A stretch of DNA of 64,000 nucleotides from Chinchilla lanigera (taxonomy: Eukaryota > Chordata > Mammalia > Rodentia > Chinchillidae), in assembly GCF_000276665.1 (NCBI RefSeq), contig NW_004955423.1, positions 4,758,397 through 4,822,396 on the forward strand. Reading direction: 5' to 3'. Under the pieces are notes generated by a model. That model made no database searches, was not told where the DNA came from, and was given only the letters and a program-made list of their open reading frames with translations. Positions 33,765 to 47,130 of the stretch are shown in pieces (position 1 is the first letter of the stretch; every line of letters begins with the position of its first letter). The translations under genes were made by a program, and so were the position numbers.

Positions 33765-33880
33765 CCTCTCCTTTGAGATAGGATCTCTTGTGTAGCCCAG
33801 CCTGGCTTTAAATTTTAGATATTCCTGCCTAAGCCTCATAAATGCTTGGAGTAGGGGTTGTGCCACCGTTTCTAGCTCTC
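33765..33880 (-). mobile_element. B1-like (7SL) SINE, antisense
   Basis: 'tttgagataggatctcttgtgtagcccagcctggc...tgcctaagcctcataaatgcttggagtaggggttgtgcc' is the reversed B1/Alu-monomer pattern. Confidence 0.75.
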
Positions 33881-34199
33881 AAAAGCCTTTTTTATTTTCT
33901 CATTATTATTGGGTAGTTTTCTACATTTCCATTCGTTTTCATTTTTGATTGGTTTAATCTATGCGTTAATGATTTTATTTATCTTTTAAATCTTACAATA
34001 AACATATAATATAATATTTACCATCATTACCACCATAGGTATACATTTCAATAAAGTATGTTTGTATTTTAATGCAATGGAGGATAGAATTTTTTGCCCT
34101 ACTAAAGAGAAGCTCTGTAACTATTGATTTACTGTTCCTTAATCCTCTACTCCTTTATTCCAGGCAATCATCATTTATTTTGTTTTTAAAAGTTTAATT

Positions 34200-34640
34200 G
34201 TTTTATTTATAACATTGTGGTGGTTTAATTTAAGTGTCAAGTTGGCTGTATGAAGGGACAGCTAAAGAACTAATAAAATTTTGTGTTTGAATATGTCTTT
34301 GAATTTCATTCAAACAGACTGAGTCAGTGATCTGAGAAGGAAGATTCACCCTCATGTAGCTGAGGGCCTAGATAGAGCAAGAAGAGAGGAGAATTTAGAG
34401 TCTCGCCTAGAATTGGGATATAATCCTCCTTTGGAAACCAGAAACAGAGGTACTCAGGTCTTTGGACTTTGATAAAGCCAACCCCCTGCATCCTAAGTTC
34501 TGTAGTTTGCTGAAGAACTCTTATGAGACACTCAGCTTCCTTAACTATGGGAACCATATCCCTTATTAAATCTTCTGTCCTAAATCTCTCTCTGAACACT
34601 GTTGTTTCTGTTACTAGAGAATCCTGACTGATACACTCTT
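34200..34640. repeat. Solo LTR-like repeat
   Basis: Starts 'ggtggtttaatttaagtgtcaagttggctg' and ends 'actagagaatcctgactgatac', the outer ends of a common ERVL-type mammalian LTR. The middle contains 'gagggcctagatagagcaag' as expected. A fragment of the same kind is at about 37555-37620. Confidence 0.55.
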
Positions 34641-34749
34641 AAAACTGAATCATATATTACTTCTCTTTCTGTGTCTGCCTTATTTCACTTGTTATAAAGT
34701 ATTCAAGATTCCTCCATTATATTGCTAAGATTTGTATTTCTAGAAAAAA

Positions 34750-36330
34750 GTGCCTGAGTGTCTTGGTTCCTTTCGTCTCATTGCTGAGACAAAATACCCA
34801 ACACTCAAACTAAGGAGGGAAAGGTTTATGAGCTCACAGTTTGTGGAGGTTTCAGGCCATACTCGGCTGGCTCTGAGGCAAAGTGGCACATGGCAGAGGG
34901 CAACACTTCATGGCAGTGGAAAACAGCAAAAGCAACAAAAGCAAAAGGGAGGAGCAGCAGAGAACAAGTGAGAGCAAGCCTCTTTCCTTCCCTTATATTG
35001 CATGTAAACCACCCACCTCAGGGCAGGTGCATCAGGCACACTCATAATCCCAGCACTGGATCATGAATTAATCATAATTCATGAAACCCACTCCATGACT
35101 GCATGAGGCGTTAGGCGGGGTGGGAGGGACTCCAGACACAAACTATAACACTGAGGTAATGAACTTATAAAGAGAGAAGTCTTACTTAGCTCACAGTTTG
35201 GAGGTTCATATTCAAGAGGTATGATCCCTCTGTTTGAGCATCTGGCCAGGGTGGCACATCTTGGCAGGTGTGCTTTCAGAGTAAGTATTCCCATCTGGAG
35301 ACAGGAAATAGAAAGAGTGGATTGGTGGGGTCCCCAAGTCCCTTCTGCTGTCACTCCCCCAATAACCTATGGATAGCCACAATTCTGACTTCCTTAGGGT
35401 CCCCAGTTGAGTGCCTTGAGAACCAGGCCTTAATGTACGGACCTTTGGAGACCATCATACAACTGTAGCATACTTGATGTAGCCTGACTTAGTATGATCT
35501 AGTTTCTGATGCTGAATAATATCCCATCATATACACATAGTGCATTTTGTTTATTCTTTATCTGTTGATGGATATTTGGGTTATTTCAGCCTCTTGTCTA
35601 TTGTAATAAATGCTTTAATGAACTTTGGGTACAAATATCTTTTCCGCCTCTTTTTAGTTCTTTTGGGTAAATATGCAGAAGATTGCTGGAACATAGTAAT
35701 TCTGTTTTTCAAACCATCTCTATACTGTTTCTATAAATTTTCTGTTTCTACCTACAAGGGGAAGAGCATTTAGCTTCTCCCCACCCTTTGCAGTGCTAGT
35801 TCTTCTCTGTTATTCTAGTAGCGACGCTGCTAGTGTGTATCATGTGATATCATATTGTGATTGTTCTATGTTTCATGCCAAGAGGTGTTGTCTTATTTAC
35901 TTTTCTCATTGTTGAGACAAAATGTCCAACACTCAAATTTAAAGGAGGAAAGATGTACTTTGGTTCACCATTTGTAGAGTTTTCAGTCCATGGTTGGCTG
36001 GGTCCAAGACAGGGTAGCATGGCAGAGGGCATCACAGAGAAGAAACCGTTCACAGTGTGGAAGGGCAGGCAGAAGGCCGTGAGGCAGTGAGCAGCAGCAG
36101 TAGCAGCCTGGCTCTGTCTTTTATCCCTTCCAGTGTGCCCACCCTTTGGGTGGTACCATCCAAACCATCATTCATAACCAGAGCTGTACCAAACCAACCA
36201 GTGGACTAATTTAGTAACCACACACCCCTAATCCCAGGATCACATGCCCTAGATCCCACCACCTCTAAAAAGCCCAACCTGTGGGTTCATGAACCTGTAG
36301 GGGGAACATCTAGACACAAGTCATGGCAAG
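34750..36330. repeat. Two or three copies of an LTR-like interspersed repeat
   Basis: Copies at about 34765-35150, 35150-35470 (related, shorter) and 35890-36330. They share 'cattg(c/t)tgagacaaaat(a/g)(c/t)ccaacactcaaa', 'gg(c/t)tggct(c/g)', 'atggcagagggca' and an end 'agacacaa..tat..ca'. Between 35500 and 35880 is reversed old L1 text ('gctgaataatatcccatcatatac'). Confidence 0.5.
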
Positions 36331-36529
36331 TATTAAATATATTTTCAGGTGCTTATTTGGCATTTGTATATATTCTTTAGGGAACTGTCTATACAAGTTT
36401 GTACTCACATTCAGTATTTTGCTGTGGAATTATAGCAATCATCTATATGTTCTGAATATTATTCCTCTTATCCTGTGTAATTTACAAATATTTTGTAACA
36501 TTCCATACACTTTCACTATATTGATTATT

Positions 36530-36760
36530 TCTTTTTTTATTTTAAAGAGAGGAAAAAGCACAATGAAAATGATACTGAATTTCAAGACAAGATGATAGAA
36601 ATTAGCAATGGCTATTATATTGTATATTGTTATCTTCAAAGTACTTGCTCAGATTACAACATACAGGCACGCAAAGTACAAAGTAGTACTATGTAGCTGT
36701 AAGGAAAGATAAACTCAAGGCTCTTATAGATAAATAGATACAAGGACAGACCATACGCAT
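36530..36760 (-). mobile_element. L1 3' UTR fragment
   Basis: 'tattttaaagagaggaaaaagcacaatg...gaatttcaagacaagatgatagaaattagcaatgg' is the reversed L1 3' series. From about 36690 the text may turn to forward L1 ('actatgtagctgtaaggaaagataaa'), again suggesting a 5' inversion. Confidence 0.6.
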
Positions 36761-37059
36761 AAGTGAAACAAATCAGACTTGCGTGTGTAATCATACTGTC
36801 TCCTTAGTGTAAGAAACTGAGAGTAAATATGATCCAAAAAGTAGAATAGATTTTGTGAAAGGGAAGTAAACTGCTAAACAGGATTGATTATTTAATTTGA
36901 GTTGTGAAACTTTTAAAGTTTTATATGTATATGCATATATATGCTCAAAATATATAGTGAATGTTTAAATAAAAATTATACAAAAAATACATTGCTATTA
37001 ATCCTCCTCAAAATCTTTCCTCTTATGTGTACACACTTATTCTATCATTATTGCCATTT

Positions 37060-37132
37060 TTTCTACCTGGCATCGAACTCAGGGATTTCACTTGCCAGGT
37101 AGGCTTTGTGCCACTGAGCTGCATCTTCAGCC
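37060..37132 (-). mobile_element. Old ID-like SINE
   Basis: 'tggcatcgaactcagggatttcacttgccaggtaggctttgtgccactgagctgcatcttcagccc' is a reversed tRNA-type SINE, diverged from the young copies. Confidence 0.65.
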
Positions 37133-37834
37133 CATCTTGCCCCTTTCTGAAGAGTTCTGGGAGTCCTCTTTTGTGAGTTTCTTTATGAGGTATAATAAAA
37201 AATACGGTAAATGTTGCTACCGTGTGCCATCCAAGAAGAAGGCAGGCTTGGAAAAATACTGTGGTATGAGCTCATCCACTTGATCTGGCACTGTGCAAAT
37301 TCTGCTTCTTCTCCAAAGTCAAAATAAATGTGAAAAATAAAGTTATTTTTTTGATTCAGGCCATTGAGGCAACCATGACCTCCTAAGTAAAGACACTTGA
37401 AAAGTAGGATTTCCAGAACTGTTCCAGAGTAAGGTAAGAAGGATGGGACAAGTGTGTTTGAAACTATGGCCTGGAGAGGGCAAGGCAGACAGTTTCAGAT
37501 GTCTTTCTCCTGGAGTGAGGGCACTGTTCCCTGTCAGTGCACACAAAAATCCACGTGTTCAGGTCTCTGAATTTGGGTGGAGCCAACTCCCCGCATCCTA
37601 AGATGTATAGCTTAAACTTTTTTTTACCTCTTCCCTTTTACTTTATTCTGGTAAAGCTGGTGTGAGAGATACCCACCTCAGGTGGAAGACAATTTAAGAA
37701 ATTTTAGACCAGGCCTTTCTTATCCTGTTTTGGAAACTATTTGCTTTACTTCTCTGTCAACTTGTACTCAACTTCCCTCTGTAATATAGCAGTGACTCAC
37801 AGAATTCAGAGAGGGAGATTTCTGAGAAAAAATT

Positions 37835-37985
37835 AGACCAGCCAGGCATGCACACTTGTAATTCCAGCTCTCCAGAGGCTGAGGCAAGAAGATCATTGTG
37901 AGTTCGAGGCCAGTCTGGGATGCAAAGTAAGTTGAAGGCCAGGTTGGACTGCATAGTAAAACCTTGGCTCAAGGAAAAAAATGAG
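37835..37985 (+). mobile_element. B1-like (7SL) SINE
   Basis: 'gccaggcatgcacacttgtaattccagctctccagaggctgaggc...gagttcgaggccagtctgg' is a forward 7SL-derived SINE followed by an A-rich tail. Confidence 0.8.
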
Positions 37986-38263
37986 ACCAAAAATCCTGCT
38001 TTGGTGTCTTTTAGGGATAAAGAAAAAAAGTGAAGCACATACGTGTCAAGTTTTGTTTTTTTCTGTTATATGTAATTTTGGAAGCGTTACTAAAAAAGAA
38101 TGAAAATTATGTTTTACATCCACCATACCTTTATAAACATGTGCCATATGATTTTCACAGTGCTGATTAAGTATAATTTTGTCAGCATTGGTACTACAAG
38201 GAGAGTCATGTACTGCTTATACTTTCCATTGAGCCAAAGGAAAATGCCTCAGTAGATACTCCT

Positions 38264-38503
38264 GAGGTCCATTGACCTTGATGTCTCCTGGAAGAGTTGG
38301 ATGCAGGGTGGATGAAGATGTAGGAACAGAATTCTAGCATTTGTTGTACAAACTCAGGATGCATCTCACCATCGTGCAGCTTCTCAAGCTTGGAAAGCTT
38401 CCTCTTGTCAGCGGGTGACTCAAAGATAACACATTCTTGCTAGGAAAGAGCTTCTTTATGTGAAGATGGGGAAAAATGAAATGTTGAGTCTTCTCATTGC
38501 TAC
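38264..38503 (-). pseudogene. Antisense GBP exon 6 relic, unit B
   Basis: The minus strand from 38503 shows ACCAG|GTAGC, then FESPADKRKLSKLEKL, then HPEFVQQ and EFCSYIF, after which the frame is lost by a deletion; the KVNG-like end lies near 38265. It is the partner of the relic at 10933-11180. It is 240 nt, with independent lesions, and its donor is AGGAGT. No other exon of this antisense gene was found nearby. Confidence 0.82.
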
Positions 38504-41500
38504 CTGGTATAGCAAAAATAGGATTTTTGAGTATAGAATATACCTGAACGGTTCTTGAGACTTGGTGTCAGATTGAGCATCCTAGAATGAGAGAGCATCA
38601 CGTTATTTTTAAATCCTATGTTGTAAAATGATAAACCCACTCAGAGTGAAGCTGGTTATTCTTCTGAGACACAGTTAGTGCTGGAAACTGCACATCTTGC
38701 ACTATGGAGGTCACTCTGCTCGTGGTACTTACACTTCACATATATTCTGGAGGACATTGTCTGCTGTACACAGGTATTTCAGGCCTAGTGCTGACTGCTT
38801 CTCATTTAATGCACTGTGGAGGAGAACATTCAATAGTTTACCTTTCTATGTATGACCTATAGGGGATTTTGAGCCTTAACAGGCCATGTGATTGTTTGTT
38901 CTGAAGGAAGTCTAGCAAAAGCATTAGTGTATAAAGAAATGAAAGCAGGACCTTAATATCTATGGAATGCTGCTGGGACAGCACAAAATGCTTTGCTATG
39001 TCCAAAGTAATGATAACATGATAGCTAGTTCAGCAAAAGTTCAGTTCCTGGGATAATTAAACTATATTGCTGACACTGATCCTGTTAATGATTCCTGCCA
39101 TTTCCCATGTTCTTGTTTTATCTGAGAGAATCCTAATCAAATGAAAAAGAAAATTGCAATGGAGGTTTCAGTCATAGAGGCTGTAGCCCACTGACCCTAT
39201 ACCTTTGCCTCTCTCTTATTTTTCTTTTCATCCAGTTCACCTCATTTTCTAGACCTGTCACTCCACACAGAAACCAACAGTGCACATACTAAATCTCATT
39301 TCAAAATTTTCACACGCTTTTATAGCAATTTATGCACAGAAAGGCATCCTCAATTGCCTTAAATCTTAATGCTAATATGAATATGAGCAACTTTGATCCC
39401 AAATCTTTTTGAACTACCTTGCTATGCTGTGTTTGGGTTTGCTGAGTGAATAATTGTAAAATAATTGGTTTATTTGTATATTATTTTGTAATTATTTCTT
39501 ATATATGTGTAAATGCAGTCATGACTGCAGTATAAATTCTATTAATCTATACTTTCCAATGGAAATAAGAAGTATTGGGAAGAGGTGTATGGCTTAATTA
39601 TGACATAATTTGCGTGGTCCAGAAGTTCACTTACTGTAGCTTTAAACTTAGTGATATTGAAATGTGCTGGATGCTTTAAGAGGTGAGGCTAGAGGGAATG
39701 GATGAGAATCTTAAGAGGGATTAATACTTGTTACTACACAGGGTCCCAGGAGGTTCTTGAGCTGAAATAAGGAACCTAAGCCATCCAAACTATGGAATAG
39801 GTATGCAGGTTTGTTGAATCTCATCATGGTAAAAAGATTTTCAAGACATGTCAGTAAGAGACAGGAGAAAGCTTTATTAGGTAGAAATGAGGCAGGAATG
39901 TAAGTGCACAATTAAGAGAGGAGTGTGAGTGTTCAGAGAAATGAGATGCATTATAGTTTGGAGATGGGGATAATTATATGTTGTTTTGGTGCCAAAAATC
40001 TGTGGAATTTTTGACTCTCTAATCATTGTCTTGGCTTAAGAATGACCCACACACAGGAAGATAATGGTCCATTTGAAAAGTTCCACAAAACTGATACACT
40101 ATTAATTATGCTGGCAAAAGACAAACAACAAGAATAAAACCAAAATCACAAGAAGAGGAAAAAAAAACCTAGATGACCCACAGCACTAAAATGGAGAATG
40201 AACCAATGGACACTACTATCAGTGTTACAGAAATAAAAAGTGTACAAAGTCATACTACAAACAACTATATCATATTCTATTTGTCCATGAAATAGGCAAA
40301 TTCCAAGCCATCAATTAAAGATGCACCCTCTAGACGGTTCATTATCTTTTTTCCCTATATTTCTGTTTGTTTTCTCCCTATATACTGCTTCAGATCTTAA
40401 TGACTAAGGACACATTTAGTTAAAATGCACTGACCTTTTCAATGTGTAAGCCCCATTCCCAGGTTATAGCAAAAATCACAGTTGAAAGGCACTTGTCAAG
40501 AAAATGTAAAACGGAGACTGTTTGTATGTGGTAAACAAATGCAATGAACTTCCAGCCTCTGAGTGATTGTATCTGACTGTATCAGATCGAAGGCCCAGGT
40601 TCCTAGAGGACCTCTAGATCAGGACCACATGCTTATAATTCCTGCTCAAAATGACCATTTGTCAAGTGTAATGTGTGGAGGACCACCTGGATGACTGTCC
40701 TTGAAAGAAGAGCAGTTATCTCCATTTTGGCTAAACCTAGCCTTATTTCCATTGATTGATCTGTACAAAGCTGACTAGGACTTTTCCTTATCCCTTCAAT
40801 CGGCTTTAAGCAACGCAAATGGGTCTAGCTGAGGTGCTGATGTGCAGTCTTTGAAGGAAGGCAACAGGTCAGTGTTACCCGACCCTACAGCTCCCAGAAA
40901 ACGTGTGAGCCAGGATGGGATGGAGATATGTGTTCCATGCTGCTGCTGGGTAAAGCCTCAAGAGATAGAGGCTATAACTTCCAGGAAACAAAATATTGCT
41001 CATCAGAGCTGAAGCATCAACCTCAAAATATTAGATACTACCTCAAATTGTATTATGGAAATTACTCCTTCTGTATATCCTTCTCTCCCTGCATAGTGTA
41101 GAGGTGATTCCCCACCACATGCCTAGCCCAGTGCAGGAAACTCATGTATTTCTCATAATTCTCACAGTCACTCATCGTCAAGCCACTCCCTTCTACAAGG
41201 ATTAGTAAAACTCAGGTGTGGCCCTGGGTTGAGGCCTTTGTTCTGGTTGGCCATCATCCTACCTGGTCGTAAGATCCCTTGGCTTCCCACAACTACCAGT
41301 ATGCTATAGCATCTTTATTCTCATGATGGGTTGCACTGGAAGTGGTAGATTGGTATTAACTCTCTAGAATTCCAATAACTTTTCCATAGGATCACAAATA
41401 TAAACCTCACAGACTGTGATGAGGACCATAAAGTACTCTCTATACTAATGCACCTACTACACTGACTTCCATCCGCCTGAGACAAAGAACAAGAACTGAA

Positions 41501-44380
41501 TCAGCATCTGTTGATTGTATGAATCAAAACTGTGGTAGTAAACATGTTGATTAACCATTTTATACTTTATAAAGATTTTTGAGGCTTTATAAAGGCAATG
41601 AACTGTCAAGGGGGTGCATTTTCAGGATGAAATTTATTTCAGGAAGTATTTGCTGTTTTTCCCATGCTTCCCAGTGTTTACTGGGTTTTCTGTGTCATCC
41701 CCACAAGAGGAAAGGTGACTTCAAACTCAGCTCACATGACATGGAAAAGGACACTCTCTCACAGCCAAGTTTAATTCTTATAACAGAGAACATGTATTCA
41801 TGTAACGTTTATCTGAAATTTCCTGCTAACATATGTTTCCTCCCTTATTTTCCTATGTTTGAAGTCTGCATAGTGCTCTAAGAAATGAAAAGTGCCAAGT
41901 CTTCCTTTTTACTTATGAATGGGTGAGTTCACCTCAGGACAGCTTGAAAACATCTTCATGTTGGACACAGGCCAGATGCAAAGTGAAAGTACAGCAAGCT
42001 CTTAGCTTCTGGGAAATAGGCTGGATTGTAGTAAGACAGAACCTTTCCTAATACCACAGGGTAGGAGGAGAATTGTGTGTTCCGTTTGTGTGTTAGGCAA
42101 ATAAGAAATGTTCTGTGAACTTTTCCCATTAAATACAGGTTATAAATAAGCTACATTTCCTCCCTTTCCCATTCACTTATCCACAGTTCATAGAATCCAG
42201 ATATTGTCCTAATACCCACTTGCAGATCAATTTAATTCATGTATATGTATGTATACACATTTTGATGGTTTCAAAGATTATCCCAACAATTATCATCCTA
42301 AGAACACATAGATTTAATCTCAGGTGTAGGACCCTTTCACAAGATGCATTCACATGAAGCACTCTGCAGATGCTCCAGAGAGTGCAGCAGCAGAAACTGC
42401 CTCATGCAGCTGTGGTCACACAGTCCCATCTAGGATGGAGGCGAGACCTGCAGGTGAGAAAGACAACGCACAATGTGCCCGCGTGAGAGTACAGGGCAGA
42501 GGCACGGAGTGCACAACACCATGCTGGTGCTGAGGGTGAGAATTCACAGATGCAGCCCACCCCAGCAGGACTTGCTCTCAGGGGTGAGGTTGACCTGCAC
42601 CCTTAAAATCATAGCAAGAGCCTGGAGCAGGGAAGAAAGGAGGGAGCAGGTGCTTAAATGGAGCTAGTGTTGGAAATGAGAATGTCTGAAGTTTTAACTG
42701 TTGAGAATTTAGTATGTCTGTTAAGTTGAATGCTTTTAATGTTTTAACAATGGTCCAGTGATGGTTTTTATTCTTATTTACTTATTCATGCATTTATGTT
42801 GTTTCCTTTTCATTCTAGTAAACTCAGAGCAGTATTATAAACATGTCTCACATGTAACAATTTTTCAGATTGTACGGAGTTCTTTTCCAGTACAATTAAA
42901 ATTATTATTTTAATGCAATATAAGTAGATATTAATAAAGCAGATATAAAAAGCACTCTTTTTATTCCTATGAAAAAATAAAACAAAATTTCATAAAAAAT
43001 TAGGGAATAAGAGTAGTTGAAACACAGTGTATGGGTGTCTTAAAAGAATGGCCAAGTGTTACTCGCAGTAAAGATCATAGACAAAAAAGTAAAGATATAA
43101 AAGGACAAAACTTTCTTTTCAATGAACAAAGAAAAACTAGCTGTATAAATGAAACAAATTATGATATATCTTAAAATATTTTTGAAATAACTGAAAAGAT
43201 AATTTGTGAAAGTATTGGAACTCCTTCCTACTTTCTATTTATCTTCCAGTTTGCTCTTATATATGTGACTTTCTCATGTAAGAGACACCATGCAATATTT
43301 AAGCTTGGTTTTTTTTTTAAAATAAGGCTATACAGTGTTTTGAATCTTGTGATCAACGCATTACTCTTAGTGAAAACTAGGTTCACTTTGTGAACTTTTT
43401 CCAGAACTCAGATTGTATTGAATAAAAACTCAGTAAGAAATGTTATATTTAGTTCATTTCTTTCATTTCAGGCATGACTGTGCTCTGTTTAGAAAACTCT
43501 TTTTCATTTGATTTTGAGATAGAGTCTTGCTGTGGAGTCCTGCTTGGCTTAAAATATGAGATCCATGTACCTCAGCTTCTAAGTTCTAGAATTACAGATG
43601 TATGCCACCCCACCTGGCTTTCAAAAACCCTTTTATATCTAATCTCATTATTATGGAAAGTTTTCTATATTTCCATTCAAATGCCATTTTCACAGTCAGT
43701 CTGTATATATTTGTAAACTTCGCCTTGGCCCACCCCATTCAGGCTAGCCTGAGTCACTGTATCACGTGATCACATGGTAGACTTCCTTGGTCATTCTCAT
43801 GTGTCCACAGACCTTGACAAGTATCCCCTCATCAAGCCAGATACTTTTGCATTAATAGCTGAATATGTTCTGTCACTGCTCCTTTACCACTGGCTTATCT
43901 ATAAGCTATGGGCAAAGTTATGCTGTTGGAAGTTAGACTATTTGTACGGACAACTGATGAATGGGTCAAGCACTGAGCAAGTAATGAAAAACTTAGAAAT
44001 AAGTGAGGTGAGGAAAAACTCTTAGATGAGAATTCTGCTCCTGCCCCCGCAAAAAGGATTTTTCATGCTGTGTGACTCAAACAACTCTAGAAGTAGACAT
44101 TCACTTTTGGAACTGGTAGCCTGTGAAAACCTTCCAAGACAAAGAGGACAAAAGCTAGCTGTAGGCTGTATTTACTGGCGTAGCACCACGTAGTCACTGT
44201 GTGCTTCCTGACCTCTTCTCACCTCTGCCCCCAACATCCACACTCAAACTCTGATCAAATATTTCAGACATGCCTCTGTTGCAATCAGTAAGATTGGAAA
44301 GTACTTTACCTTCAATGCTAGAATTAATGCAACCTTATATGTAGGTATAATTAGCTTTCAGAGTTTTTTCTTCTTCATCT
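38504..44380. other. Unit B upstream spacer
   Basis: Non-coding, collinear with 11181-14420 except for about 2.2 kb (41.8-44.0 kb) that unit A lacks and copy C partly keeps. It contains a reversed B1-like SINE at about 43500-43625 ('tttgagatagagtcttgctgtggagtcctgc'). No convincing gene. Confidence 0.65.
43500..43625 (-). mobile_element. B1-like (7SL) SINE, antisense
   Basis: The reversed B1 pattern ends 'gaattacagatgtatgccaccccacctggct'. It is orthologous in position to the SINE at 33765 in copy C. Confidence 0.7.
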
Positions 44381-44388
44381 TCCTCTAC

Positions 44389-44398
44389 TTTCTCTTTC
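44389..44398. promoter_or_regulatory. ISRE-like core before exon 1, unit B
   Basis: TTTCTCTTTC is the reverse complement of GAAAGAGAAA, a perfect GAAANNGAAA core at the same place as in unit A. It sits in a pyrimidine-rich stretch, so chance is possible. Confidence 0.4.
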
Positions 44399-44408
44399 TG
44401 TTTTTAGC

Positions 44409-44501
44409 TGATATAAGGAGAGACAGACAGGTGGAAAGAGAAGGAGCAAGAGGTCAGAGGCAACTGAGAATATTGCTTGGACCTGTGGTACGCTGGAACA
44501 G
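44409..44501 (+). other. GBP non-coding exon 1, unit B (putative)
   Basis: 'gatataaggagagacag...tggtacgctggaacag' ends at donor GGAACAG|GTATAT. The exon has no ATG frame continuing into exon 2; translation starts in exon 2. The intron to exon 2 would be about 2.6 kb. The 5' edge is not defined. Confidence 0.45.
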
Positions 44502-46409
44502 GTATATTCATTTTCTTTTTCAGTCATGCAAATTATTCTTGAGCTTGACTTGATTTCCCATTCAAATTAGCAGCTCAGGAAATGGCAGAAATTGCAGATT
44601 GTGTGTGTCTGTCATCCAGGGTCTGTGTCTGGCCTCAGTTCTGGGGAATCTCAGACTTTGCCAGTGAGAGCAGTACAGTGGCAGCCAGACACACTGGATC
44701 TGGGGTGCACGGTTCCCTGACTGTCAACGCACACCAACAGCAACAAGCTCACCAGGAAGAGCTGTCAACAGATCTCTGTCAGGTTCTATTAGCACTTACC
44801 ATAGCTGTGGACCATAGAGCACAAAGCCTTCCTGCCCAAGCAGTTATTTATAGTTGAAATGAAGAGTTTTTTTTTTATCTTCCTTGCAGTTACACTTAAG
44901 AAAGCTTCAGGGTAAACGCTTTGTAAGGTTTTGTACAGGAGTAAATTAAGTTCCTACATCCTTTACTAGTTAAGTATCGCTATATAGTTGTAACTGTATG
45001 GGGATATTTATTTCTTTTTAAAGGGATATCCAACTCACTTGTGGTACATGTTAGCATATGGATACTTAGGCCTGGGAGTCTAGCTTTCAACAATCCTTTA
45101 AAAGGATTCCCATGTATGTCAGAGTTTCAGTGCCTTTCTTGAAAGTGCAAACAGCTGTGCTTCGTTTATATGAAGCTAAATGCTACGTGGTTTACTCAAC
45201 CCAAAGAAAACAGAGTTATGTATAGCATTTTCATAGTGATGACCGTATCATTTTAGAGTAACTTTTATCCTCACTTCAGACAGGGGATGGTTCACTTCCA
45301 GGAAATACAAGGCAGATGCTGAGGCTCATGGTTTACCTTAATATTTCTTACCCCCACAAGAACAATGAAGAATTAGACAAGTTGCATAGGCACATTTGTT
45401 TAAACTTGACTACTTCAATCATTTCTGTTCCAGTGAAAGAATTTTTTGTAATTTCTGTTTCTTAAGAATTTATACAGTAAAGATTTTGATGAAACATAGA
45501 ATCTACTAGATTATTTGTTTATAATAATCATTTTAACAATTTCCATGTAAATCAACAAAGGCTTACTGAAATCATATTTTGTGAAATATGCTATGTTACA
45601 ATGTAAGATTCTGCCATTTCTTTTAATTAATGAACATCCTCCAGATTGATGTACAGTTTTATTTTATTGAAGCTCATTAATTAACCTAAAATTTTCAGTT
45701 ATGTAGACAAATCTTCATGCTTAAATCCACACAAGTTTATCATAGAGCTGGTATTATTGATGGAACCAGATATATCTTGATATTTGACATATTATTATAC
45801 AATAAATATTTGTGGCATTGTGATCAACATTATGTTTATACACTCTGGTTTCAAAAAGTAACAGATTTCATGGACAACTATTTTAATACAATAACATTCA
45901 AAATATGACAGGAGATTCATAGAATAATTGTGTACTTAGCAGGTGTGTTTAGAATCAAAACTATGGGAACCATACTACTGTGGTAACTGTCTGTTGCCCT
46001 GTCCTTCCAACTTGTTATTTTTTTTCTTGGTACTGAGGATTAAATACAATCCCTTAACACTGAGCTATGTCCACAGACATTTTAAATTTTTTTTGATAGA
46101 AAGAAAGACAGTTTTACTATGTCAGTGAGTTTCCCAACCTGGGCTCAAACTTGTTATCCTCAGTGGTGTTCTCACTCTGATCTGAAACCTCATGACCCTG
46201 GCCCTTACTGCTCACATTTGTGTCAACTTTTGGGTCAGAATCTCCCTTTAAGTCCTGGATATTTGTTCTAAAATTTCTATAGCTCACATCTCTAAACTTT
46301 CCAACTCCACCCACAAACCTACCTTAAACACTTCTCAGCCACATGGTCATGTATCATTTGTACCAATATCTCCCGTCCTGTGATGCTAGTTTACTATTTT
46401 AGTTGGTTT

Positions 46410-46765
46410 TCCCATTGGTGAGACAAAATGTTGAGCCCCTTCAATTTAAAGGAAAAGCAGTTGATTTTTGGCTTAAAGTTTCACAGAGTTCATTGCATGG
46501 TTGACTGGCTCCTAAGGACAAACATCACGGCCCTTAAGTATCTCATGGTGGCTGGAAGCAGAGAACAGGGAGGAGACAATAGGACATAAATCATCCAAAA
46601 GCATGCCTATGGTGAGCCACCTTCTCCAAGTAGACCTCACCTTCTAAGAGGACTCAGCCATGAACTTAACAATGGATTAATCCACTGATGATGATAACAA
46701 CCCCCATGATCCAACCAACTTCCAAAGCCCTAGCTCTGAGTACATGAAAGTTTTGAGAGCAAATT
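46410..46765. repeat. Interspersed LTR-like repeat (partner of 16840-17190)
   Basis: Begins 'ggtgagacaaaatgttgagcc' and ends near 'tctgagtacatgaaag'. Shared with unit A, so older than the duplication. Confidence 0.45.
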
Positions 46766-46903
46766 TGAATCTCAAGCATAACATTGAACAAAGAACTTAA
46801 AAAATAACCAAGGTCTTTCAGAGTATCATTATGCCAGGGAAGTGACTGCAGCAGTATTGTACAGAAAAAATGTTATATTATCCAGGTTTTGCTACTTTAG
46901 TGT

Positions 46904-46934
46904 TTGTGTGTGTGTGTATATATATATATATATA
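46904..46934. repeat. (TG)n(TA)n microsatellite
   Basis: TG units followed by TA units. It is orthologous to the (TA)n at 17363. Confidence 0.95.
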
Positions 46935-47130
46935 ATACATATTTACAATACATATGATGCATATATTGGCACATATATGATATATGTCATATAATATTGT
47001 ATATATGATTCTACGTATGATTTTAAAAATAAGTAAGTGTATATTTCAGTGACAGTTATGTATTCACATCCTTGTGTAATCACCAGCACTAAATAACTCC
47101 AGATTTTATTGTTCTAGCTTGGAAGTTGCT

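Larger units (their letters stand above)
28980..33900. other. Copy C: diverged partial copy of the GBP spacer
   Basis: Blocks match unit B in the same order: 29040-29130 to 38580-38660; 29400-29470 to 39440-39500; 29600-29700 to 39615-39710; 32440-32700 to 41900-42160; 33010-33360 to 42345-42680; 33420-33590 to 42740-42900; the B1-like SINE at 33765 to the one at 43500. Identity is visibly lower than between units A and B, so this is an older copy. It holds no GBP exon that I can see and stops before the exon-1 region. Confidence 0.7.

Noticed and set aside
47119..47130. Upstream TTG as start of GBP-B
   Set aside because: The ATG at 47131 has a strong context and matches the start in unit A and in the GBP family.
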